From NCBI GenBank assembly GCA_034401795.1, contig CM067369.1, positions 86,950,506 to 87,014,505 on the forward strand: a stretch of 64,000 nt of DNA, read 5' to 3'. This DNA comes from Chaetoderma sp. LZ-2023a (Eukaryota > Mollusca > Caudofoveata > Chaetodermatida > Chaetodermatidae). Positions 50,301-62,300 of the stretch are shown here, piece by piece. Below the pieces are notes generated by a model that did not search any database, had not been told where the DNA came from, and saw nothing but the letters and a program-made list of their open reading frames with translations. The translations under genes and the position numbers were made by a program. The stretch's first letter is position 1; the number at the start of each line of letters is the position of its first letter.

Positions 50301-53300
50301 CATGATGGAATAGGATGATTTTAAATAGAGAAATTCTCGATAAACAGCCTGTGAAGATTTTCCACAAGTTGCTTTCAGCCAATATATTAGAAAACAGAAG
50401 TACCGGTGTGCGCATGCGCAGTGGGTGGTGTTTGTCATGTGCATGACTGTGTACTTCCACCTGCCCATTAGGGGCACCTAACGTTTTATAATTCTGAATA
50501 CTATTGAATTTAGAGCCGATATACTAGTATATCAAGAGTGTTAGGGAGGTAAGTATGATCTCATGACGTGAAACATTCTTTAACTCCTTAATGGTCAAGA
50601 TTTGTCAAGAAAATTTAGTTTTGCTTAGTGACTGTCCATTTGCAGGCGAAGAGAAAACTATTTTTGAAGATATATCGCTGGAATGACTGGCTCAGGAAAT
50701 ATCTAATGTACAGCTGTAGTCAGTCATTAAAGTGGTTCATTTACAAAATTAGTCATCTCTTGGTCTAGCAAGGGGCACTTTTCAAGATCCGGATATAGCC
50801 CGCTTGAACACAAAGTAATCGGCAGTCATTTTACCCCTTTAATCCAATGTGTTCAAGAAAATTAAAATTTTCTCATAACAAATGTCCATTTTCAGACTAA
50901 GAGATTATTTTTGAAAATTTATCACTGGAATGACTGGCTCGGTTATCGAGTCAGACATTCTAGTGGTAAATTTTCAAGAATAGTCTTCTCTTGCTCTACA
51001 AATGGGCACTAGCTTGTCCGTCTATCACGCATTCAACTGAATAAATAATCAACTAAATAAGTTAATAATATTATGCCAGTCGAAGTTGCTCTCAATGTTG
51101 TGCAAAATAATCAACCTTTGATTGTTCCCAAGGACCATGGTAGAATAGTCTGGCCTACAAACAATAACCTCTTTGAAAAGCATAAATTTTAGGACTGTAT
51201 CATTAAGACATGTGTTATATCACAGCAGGGTGGAGCATGGTAGCATTCAGAAATATATTTGCCTTCTGGCATGTGGCTATTTAAGCATTGCCACTAAATG
51301 CCACAGTAGCTACTTGTATTTCTCTTAGAGCATGTGAGAACTTAGAAAACCAAAAGCTATTCAAAAGAACAGAGTAGTTTTATGAAAGCTTACCATAGAG
51401 ATATTCTCCATCGGAATTAGTGATGAGAAGTACAAGAGACGCTCACTCTCAGTATAGTGATTTGGAACTGATGGAAGTGGTAAAGACAAGATCCGGCGCT
51501 TACAGATTTCAAAGGCTGAATAGTAGAGAAATAAAAATATATACCTAGGCAGCAATAACTCTGTGAACTCAGTTTCAAAACATCCAGCAGAATATTCCTT
51601 ACAATACATCAAAAGGGTTTTAAAAAGTTACAAATTGAATACAAAGTTCTAACTTATGAGGCTGTTACTCACTCAACTGAAGGTCGGTTAGGGTTGCACG
51701 ATTATTCACTTTTCATAATCGCGATCATTTAAAAAAAATAATCGCGATCATACGATTAATCATGAACTATATTAACTACGTCAATGCTGCTTAGAAGACA
51801 TTATTATGCTACTGCAGATTGCAAGATTATGGGTTAGGCACATGGGTATACATACATGGACAGAATATGCCAGTTGCTGATTGCGAACAAAGGAATGTAT
51901 CCAGATTTTTCTAGACGGAAAATGGAAGGTATCGTATTTCGCGTAATTGTAGCCTATGCTCTAATAGAAGCCCACCCCCTAACTTTGCCATATGAGCTCC
52001 AATGATTTCTTAGCAGTTTCAAAACGGCAAAACTCTATATTAGAAGCCCACCCCTTAACTCAGCAGATTGTATAGGAAAATTTGTAAGAATAGCGTTATA
52101 ATAATAACAATCGTGTCACAGGGTGTGTCTACTTCAGACCGATCTCTGCCCTGATACATTTCTGGCCCTTCTTGAAGTCAATACAGGCCTCGGATTTGTA
52201 AATCTCGACCACCTATTAGATTAATACTAATAGTAGGCCACGTATGTTCAAGATATGATAAAGTTTATTCCACACTTTTGTAGTCAAAATGCACTTAAAA
52301 CAGTATTGGCGTGATTAAATAGCTTCCTTATAAATATATTTTAAGACCAAATTTATGTACCAAACAAGTACGGAAGAAAATGCGCATCAATTTTGTAACG
52401 CCGATCAACATTAAATGATCCAAATTGAATTATTACGAACGACAATATAGCCGGCGTCTTAAGTTGGTGAGCCAGCGGCTCTTGCGATGGGAGGCGGCGT
52501 GTTCTCGCGAGATATTATACGTTAACGGGAGTTTATCAAACGGGTACCCGTTATTCAGATCAGTATAAGACTCAGTTCCTATCACGCAATGATAATATAT
52601 AGAAATTCCCGAGTTCCGAGTCCCCGATTCCAGAATATTCATATCCGAGTACTCGCTATAAAATAAACTTCAATTGGAGGCGAATCACGTGATTTGTATT
52701 TTTTCGCGACGCCATTTTATATCAAATTGTCGATTCATTTTGATGTAATAAACGACCTTTATTAAAGGATACGCAATATTTATGCGCCTAAATCGAATAA
52801 TTTCACTTCCCCGGTGATGTTTTGAGGTATACATTAAACATAGGCGGTGAGAATTTTTTTGGGAGAAAATGCATTGCGGGACAAGCGTGTGTGATTACAA
52901 CAACAATGGCAAATAGCGACCAAGTGAACAATCTTTATTCATCTAAACTAATCATGAGTCAATACAAACAAATCAGTAGTTATCTATTTAGTTTATTTAA
53001 TCATTCACACATTCGGCTGATAGCCGGATGTTTGTTTCCATGATTGGTAATGCGAGAAGAGTTTCACAAGCGTAAAAGTGTCTTGACAAAAATTTCAACA
53101 TGGCGATTATCCGATTATTTCATTTTATAATCGTCCACGATCATTTTGAATCATATAATCGCGATTAATCAAATAATCGAAAAATCGTGCTACCCTAAGG
53201 TCGGTGTGCGTAATGTGATTGGTACATGCTGTCTATCTGTTTGTTCTCAGAATATCTCCTGAGTGTAGGATGGCCAAATCACCACATTTGGTACAAACTA

Positions 53301-56300
53301 TCCTACAGTGGTTGGCCAGAAAGTTTGAGTATTAGGTCAAAAGGTCAAAGATCCAGGTCACGGGTCACAAAGTGCATACCAGAATGCACATTTTGGCCAT
53401 AACCCAGGAATGCAAGACGATAGAATCACTACATTTAGAAAATTCTTTCATATTTTGTCTGGCTAGGAATAGTCCAAGGTTAAGGTCAAAGGGTCTAATA
53501 TCGAGGTTACGGGATCACAAAATGCATACTGGAATACAAGTTTTTTACTATAAATCGGGAATGTAAGAATGCATAATGACTAAAATTGTTTATTCCATTC
53601 AAATTGTGGTGGGCTAGAAGGGGGTTCAGCTCAAGGGGGCAAATATCTAGGTCATGGGGTCACTAAGTGCATACAGCAATGTACATTTGTGGGGCTTATT
53701 CGACAATGCAAGATGGTAGAATCACCAAATTTGGCACATCCATTCGTATTTTGTCTGCATAGAAATAGTTTGAGTCTAAGGGCAGTGGCATATATTTAGG
53801 TCATGGGGTCACAAATAACAGAATACACATTTTTTACCATAACTTGGGAATGCAAGAAGGTAGGATGAGCAAATTTGTCACAGTCAGTCAGAAGTAATTT
53901 GAGTTTCCGTTCAAAGGCTCAAATAGTTAGGTAACAGGATAACTAAATGCACTGCATTGGCCCAATAGAGCGTAAATGCATGAGTCTCTCTCTCATCCAA
54001 GTACAATCTAGTTTGAAATAAGGTTAATTGCTTTTTTTGCAAATTTATTATTTTTAAATAACCAGTTCCCGTACAAGCAGCAGTAAAGCTTGATACGCCT
54101 GCTAATTTGTCAATAACGAAATTTGTCCAAATGCTAAAAAGACAAATCTCATGAGAATTCAAGAGAGACAAGTGGTGCCATCCGTGATTGAAAATCCTCC
54201 CGTTTGTCAGAAATTTCAAATTTTTCTTTCTTTTTTTTATTTAGATCAAAATTGTGGAATTCTACTGGACAGTTACAAATGTACAAGTCACAATCTTTCT
54301 TGCGATAAAATTTGAGCTAAATCTGATGAATAATTTGCAAGATATCTTTATGTAAAGCCTAATAAACAAAGAATAAAATGTGAGCCCATACATGTATTGT
54401 AGATAGAAAATTTGATCCGATCCAGATCCAAGTGTTTAAATCAGATCATCCACTATAATTATAAGAATAGACACTATAAGAATATTATTTGTGATAAAAT
54501 TTGAGCCCAATCAGATGAGTAGTTTTTGAGATACAGATCCGAACACAGACACATATGTTCGCCCTTCTCCCGCACGCCATCACGCACACATGCCCACAAG
54601 CAATGTTCCCCCTAACGGCAGAGGGTAAGAATAGCTTGCAAGATTGTGAGATCTGAACATAAGATACAGGTTTAGCTAATAACCATGGCAAAACATAGTT
54701 GGTTAATATGGGTTACTGAGACATTCTAATGAATACACCAATCCCAGTACCATTCTGTCCTTTAGAATCCTAACTGGAAGCCAACAGCAAGATTAATAAT
54801 ATCTGTCACTTGCAGTGATGCAAAGCATGTATAAGTGACCAGGATTGATGCCATATGGGCCCAGTGGGAAAGGATACAATGAGATACACGTGCCCTCAAG
54901 GAGCCTTATAGATTGGCTGTTGCGGGATTGTGTGAGAGCACTACGATGCCCCTGACAATATACAAAGGGTCCATTGATTTGATAGGGGATCACAGAACTC
55001 TTAGCTAAGCTATGTGGTAGGGACAGAGTGGAAGCAGTCTGATTGCATTGTACTGATCACTGCGGTTATCAATCACATTTGAACATTCTGTTCAGCATAT
55101 CTTATACTGATATGGTAAAGCTGCTAAAGCACAAACCACACCACAAAAGATATGGTGCCCATCGGCGCTAATCTCTATCTAAATGTTGACCTGTTCCCGT
55201 CACAGTCATCTTGTTTGTCTCCAGACTTCAGAGCGTCCGCGTTTATTAACAAATCACCTTTACTATTTTAGTAGAATCTCTTGGCCGATTGACACCTGAC
55301 GCTGATCATGTTGGGACCGACTCGATCACATGATCAGCATCAGGTGTTAATCATCCTACAAGTTATAAGAGGATAGTGAAGACGAAAATTGATAATATAC
55401 ATTATCCTATTTGGTTCACAAAAGATTTAAGTCACATGACAAAAGATGATCATTGATATAGCTTTCATTTAGTTGGTAACTTTAAGCAAGCTAGACCTAG
55501 TTTTAATGACCTGAGGATTGTTGTCCATAAGTACCCTGAAGATGTTAGGCTTTGTACAAATAGAATTTTAAAGATATATGTTGAACGGACAAAAAACTTG
55601 AGGTCATCTACAAGGTTATTCATTGGTACAGTAAAACCTCATAAAGAAGTAGGAAAGGAAACTATATCGCGTTGGCTGAAAACAATTATGAAAGCGGCAG
55701 GGATAAATGTAGACGTTTTCAAGCCACACAGTTGTAGGCCTGCATCTGCTTCAGCAGCAGCACGACAGGAGGTAGATATTCAAACCATCTTTAGTAAGGC
55801 AGGATGGTCGAATGCCAAGACATTCGGCAGGTTTTACAAGAAGCCCCTGGATAAGGAACAGGGCAAATTTGTGAAAGGTGTATTGACACGAGTTAGAAGT
55901 TGCATATAATTGCAACATGTGTACATATGTAGAAATGAAACAGTTTAGTTTGATGACGTTCGTTAACGCGAATTCAATTTTATGGAGTATCTATCCATTT
56001 CAAGACTAGCTCTGAGCGGAGATGGGTATTTTCCTGGGATCTTCAGGTATGTCACTGGATAATCATACTCCATGATAAGACTATTTACACTAAAATCATC
56101 TGGGCTTTGAAGTCTCATGGAATTCAAGGAATTTTATTACGGTATAATTAATAGATTAGACGAGACTTCAGATGAAATCTGATAATAATTATACCGTAAT
56201 CAAATTCTGTAGAATTCAATGCCCATCCCTTTGGGAGCATACATATTTCATTGCCCATCCCTTGATTAGATTCAGATGATTTTTAGTGGTCTTTGAACTA

Positions 56301-59300
56301 TGGCTTCTTCGCGCACGCGCATTCTCTCTCTCATTGAATTCTACAGAATTCTTCATCTGAAGTCTCGACTAATCTATTAAGTAGCCAATGTCTAGAAAAC
56401 ACTGACAGGTATATACATAAAGCAACAATTTTGATTGGTGGTATTATTTCTACATTACAGAGCGGGAATCTTATTGCAAATAGGACCTAGTTGTTAATTT
56501 TATATGCTGTCCTTTAGTAATGAATGTACTACTAATGAAAATTATCATTGTTTGTACTCGAGTTCAATGCTAGAATACTTATCTAAAATAGAACAAACTT
56601 ACAGAAGTCAATACTAGGAAGAACCTGTATAATATCCACATTCTCTGGGTTTTCTGCAGTGGATACCAGGTCTGTAGCTGAAAACAGACATCAATAGCCC
56701 TATTAAAGTACATTGGGAGTATGAACTATCCAATGTATGAATTCAGTTTTAGCTATGCATCGCCCATCTCTAGCTAAGCTCCACCCAAGATTTGCCTCTG
56801 TTGGGATCAATCGATCCCTGCACTCTCTGAATCTCAATTTCCAGAAAACTATACAGGTTAGCTGTTGAATATTTTGAAACTAATTCGACTGGGTGTTGTT
56901 GCAACGCCCAGTGAAATTAGTTTCATAATATTCGACAGAATGCTTATTAAATAGTAAAACATACAATTCATACGTGTTGGACAATTAAGTGTTTGAGATG
57001 GACTAACTCATGTCATTCATGCTGTACTTAATTATGACATCATCCTACATGTCACGTAGTTCCTTATGACATCATATGATGGATGGATAAACTGGAATGG
57101 TATATTCCCTTTTGGAAACAGCACTACTGTAAACAGCTACTGTAAACTAGGATTGCGTCCCCGAGAGTGATATGTATAGTCCATTTACTTTTCTGCATAT
57201 CACACAGTACATGTGGCTGTGTCCCTACATAAGGATTTCTTAAAATAGTATTTTAAACCCTTGATGAATCAAATGTATATATTGAAAGACTTTAACATTC
57301 TTCTACCTTTTGGCTTAAAAGGCAACAAATCACCCAGGAAAAAGTCCAAACCACACAAAAGAATGGGAAAAAATTTAAAAATCATTTTCATTACGCTGCA
57401 AACTGAATTCAATGATGATGAAACATGGCAATATCGAATTTGGGTCGTTGACCACCATTGAATTTGATATCGACAGACTCGCTGATCAATATTCCACCTC
57501 TCCCTCCCACTCCTCGTGATGTTAGATAAGTATGGCATGCGACAGTTGCAACGTAATCAGCTTTTGTCAGAAGTCAGCAATTTACAAACATATACTAGTT
57601 GTGCGTCCAAAATAGAACTAATGTAAAAAAATTTGACTTTTTGTATTAAATCCTTGAGTGGTAACTTAATACTAAACAATGCAAATACAATAAATTTGTA
57701 ATATATATTTATCAAGGACAAATACCGAGCATTCTCATCAAGTTTATGAGACATATTTTAAGCTTTAACTAATTCTAAATAATTTATATTTTATAAAGAA
57801 TGTGAGCTACTAATTCTCCAAATATGCTCCGTTATTATTAATATTAAGTCCTTATATGGGCCAGTGTTTTGATTATGGAATGTGGTACATTTTAACATAT
57901 ATTAACTATTTAGGCTTTAATCCTCAAATTTTCACAAGAAAATGTTCTTGTTCCCACAGGATATGTCTAGTTGCAGACCAACATAAAATTATTTTTGAAA
58001 ATTTACCACTGGGTCGACTGACTTATTCCAGTGGTATATTAAAAAATATAATTTTCTCTTGGCCTACAAATGGACATTTCTCCAGAGCACTGCAGACGTC
58101 ATTTTTAGCTTACTTGCATGTTAAAGGGTTAAAGGGTCTTCTAATGGTTTGAAGAAAAACAATAAATACCAGCTCTATAATTACACATACTAATTAGGCT
58201 AATAACATAAATCCGGGTCAATAATTACACATGGTGGTCTAGATTACACCTTCTCCTGCTGCAGGTACATAACATAAGATTCACTATGAGCTAATGAGAG
58301 CATACAATGAGGTCAGATGTGTATTCTGAATGTGTTTTCACATTGAATATTAGCTGCCAAGGATACAAAAGGGAACTGAATAATTAACACTTTAATGGTA
58401 ACGGTTGGCTACAAAATGTATGTATATTGAAATTTTTGCTTTGTGAATGCCATTTACAGCACAGGAGATAATTTTTTTTAATATGTCACTAGAATGCTCG
58501 GCTCGATAAACCCCCCCCCCCTCACCCCCTAAAAAAAACCCACGCACGCACACAGTTTTCCGGCTTTTTTCTGAAATATTAAAATCCACATTGAAAATTA
58601 AGCTGTTTACGTTCATGCATACGTGTGTGCATGCATGCGCCTATCTGTGTCTCTCTGCGCATGCGTGCATGCCAGCCTGTGTGTCTGCATGAGGAATTAT
58701 TTCTGTTCTATTTCACACACAAAAATATGTTCTTAAGCTCTTTAAACCATGCAGTCTCAGAAAGTGTAATCTTTCACACACAACCATGCACGCACACACA
58801 CAAATTTGTTCTGAGCTTTCAGTTATCACCTGCTTTTCTGAGAGCTCTCATTAGGCGGTCATCTTGCTTAGAACTGACCACGATACAAGCTGGCATAACC
58901 TGGTGAAGAACTGAGGAAAGCAAGAGCACACATATAATAACTATGTATGTCTTATTGTCTAAACATCTAAAATAATAGCAAATTAATTGCCGAAACAAAA
59001 TTCCCAAGGGGCCTGTACCACTCAACTGAAACATTGTCATTTCAAGTAACGTATGTAGAAAGGTCATGTTTTGCATGTACATGTCGACTGTAGAGCTCTG
59101 TAGATTTTTATGTCAGAAGTTCTGAACAGAAATATAAATTTTTTGTTTTAAAGTACAAATTGCGGCCAAGTATTGTAGTGAGTAATATTTTTAATGATTT
59201 CCTGGACATATTTGGAAATCCATCATGGTCACTAAAAAATTCATCAATCAAAACTTTCATTTTGACCCTGATGGCTTAATTGCCATGGACTTCTTCCACC

Positions 59301-62300
59301 CAGCCTTCATTGAAATTGGATCGTTGATTAAGGAGTTTTCAAATGTTCCGGAAAATATTTCTGGAGAATTTTCTGAAATTCTAATATGGCCAGCAGAAAA
59401 ATCGACCAATTACAATTCTGAATTTTGAAATTTGGTTAAAATCAGCCCAGATGTTTCAGGAGATACCTTTTAAAGAGCGCTGGAAAATATTCGGAAAATC
59501 CAAGATCGCCACCAAAAGAAACGACCAATCAAAATTCTGCAGAGAAGTTCTAAAGTCTACCACAAAATTCCTCCAGTCAAATTTGGTTAAAATCCACCAA
59601 GCCATTTAGGAGACACGTTTTAAAGGGTTCTGGAAGATTTTTTGAAAATCTATAACTCGATAACCGAGCCAATCATTCCAGTTGTATGTTTTCAAAAATA
59701 TGGTCTTGGACCATGGACCACTGAGCATTGATTGTTAAACAGATCAGACATCTATCTCAGATCTCACATCACTATTTGATCAAAGTTCTCTCTCATTGTT
59801 AAAGGCCTAGTTATAAATATTGTGGGAAGATTTCCTACTGCCTACGAAATAATGAATATATTATACATATATTATGCATTTGTAACAAGAAACCTCTATT
59901 GAGAAGTTGGAAGTCATCAGTTTCCAAACTATCCATCATCATGTACACTTGCGACGTGTTGATGTCGTAGTGCGCGACACTCAGCTTAGATGCTTGCCAA
60001 ACTACGCTCAGAAACACCTAAAATAAATAATTCGTGATCTACCATAAGTAGGATATTACCACATTGGAAACGGATAATTCTCAATACATACATGTAATAC
60101 ATTCACATTTACCAACACTTACCAGTTGAAATTAACATACTTAGTTGCGACTCGCAACTACAATATAGTACAAGCCGATCTGCCAAATGTTCTACATTTC
60201 TGACGAAGAGCAGCATAAATGTCAGAATATGAAATTCAAATATTAGTTTTATAGAAAGATATTGGCTATTACTCTTAAACCTTTAAACCTTTCACAGATA
60301 AATTCCCGATATCTCATTTTCAAGGAAACCATACAAGACAAGAGGTCCAAGGGCCTAGGGGCACTCACCTGGACCATTGGCATTTAAACCATTTGCATTT
60401 AAATAGCCATGGATGATTTTCGGAAAATCCAAGATGGCCATCAAAAAATTTACCAATCAAGACTCTCATTTAATATGTTGAAGTCTACCGTCATAGGATC
60501 ATTCCACCCAACTTTTGTTAAAATCAGGTTATTGCTTGAAGGAGTACCCTTTTTAAATGGTTCCGGAAAACTTTCAGAAAATCAGAGATTGCTGCCAAAA
60601 CATTGACCTATCGAAATTCTGGATAGAATTTCTACAGGCTACGACAATAGGATCATTCCAGCCAAAATTGGTTGTAATTGCCCAAGTGATTAATGAGGAG
60701 TAGCAGCATCTTATATGAATTCCCATTTATCGGAAAACCCAAGTGGCCAACATAAAAAACAAGCTGTCAAAATTCTGTATACAAGTTTTGAAGCATACAG
60801 GCCTAGGTTCTTCCAGCTGAGTTTGGTTGAAATCGGCCAAGCAGTTAATGAGGAGTAGCCTTTTAACTGATTTCCCAAAATTTCCAGAAAATCCAAGATG
60901 GCCGCCGGAAAAATGGACCAATCAAAATTCTGTATACAAGTTCTGAAATCTAAGCATAGTATCCTTCCAGCCAAGTCTATTTGAAATTGCTCAAGCAGCT
61001 AATGAGGAGTAGCGTTTTAAACGATTTCCCACCATTTTTCAGAAAATCCAAGATGGTTGCAGGAAAAAATTGACCTATTTGTTCTGAAGCATACTAAGCC
61101 ATCGTTCTTCCATACAAGTCTGATTGAAATTGGCCTTGTGGTTATCGAGGAGTGAGCTTTTAAGTGATTTCCAGAAATTTTCAGAAAATCCAAGATGGCT
61201 GCCGGAAAAATTTACCAATCAAAATTCTGTATACAAGTTTTGAAGGCTACCAGCCTAGTATTCTTCCAGCCACGTCTGGTTGAAACTGCTCATGCAGTTA
61301 ATGAGGAGCAGCGTTTTAAAGGATTTCCTGGCATTTTTTGGAAAATTCAAGATGGCCGCTGGAAAAATTGACCAAACAAAATTCTGTATACAAGTTCTGA
61401 AGGATACCAGGCTAGGGTCCTGTCATCCAAGTTTCATTGAAATTGGCGCAGTGGTTATCGAGAAGTAGGCTTTTATAAGTGATTTGCAGAAATTTTCAGA
61501 AAATCCAAGATGGCCGCTGGAAAAATTGACCAATCAAAATTGTGTATACAAGTTCTGATGAGGAGTAGCATTTTAAATGCTAATTCAAGATGGGCGCCGA
61601 AAAAAATGACCAATTAATATTCTGTATAGAGTTCTGAAGCCTACCAACATAGGGACCTTCCAACCAAATTATGTTGAAATCCGCCAAGCGGTTAATGAGT
61701 AGCGTTTTTAAGCAAAGGTTGACGCATGGATGGACGGATGCCGGACAGACGGATGCCGGACGGTCGCCATGCCATAGCATAAGCTCACTTGCTCATTCTG
61801 GCCAGGTGAGCTAAAAACCATTAAACATTTTGAAATTAATTTGACTGAAAGCCGTTGCTGCCTAACGTTGCTGCCTTAGTCATATTAATTTCAAAATATA
61901 TTGTATATCGTAAAGAACTTATGGGAAAGGGAGCAATGACTCCAATCAAATTACATATATATACGTTCAAAATATTCAAAAAGAACATTTCATACATCAT
62001 GTTCAAAATTATACTAACCTGTTTCTGTTTTGGTTTTAGAAATATTAACTTATTTATGAGCTATACTGTATATAGAATGAAATATGCAAAAAATAATCAT
62101 AAGTAATCCCATTTTAGCCATTCCCCGCACATCTTTTAACTAAGCTCCACACACCCTTCGTCTGTGTTGGGATCGCTCAATCCCTGAACTCCCTGACAAC
62201 CAATTTCCAGAAAACTATGCAGGTAAGCTGTTGATTATTTTGAAACTAATTTAACTGTGTGTTGTTGCTGCCTCATAATAGCCTATGGCAGCAACATGTA

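Larger units (their letters stand above)
40061..50574 (-). mobile_element. DIRS copy 4, interrupted by a hAT transposon
   Basis: Outer repeats 40061-40288 and 50363-50574 are inverted; the internal complementary region is 40349-40448 and joins mirror images of both ends, as in copy 2. Without the 4.1-kb hAT and its extra 8 bp the copy is about 6.4 kb. It is a more divergent subfamily: its terminus reads 'cctaacactcttgatata' instead of 'cctaatacttttgatatt'. Gag and recombinase are broken. Confidence 0.92.
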
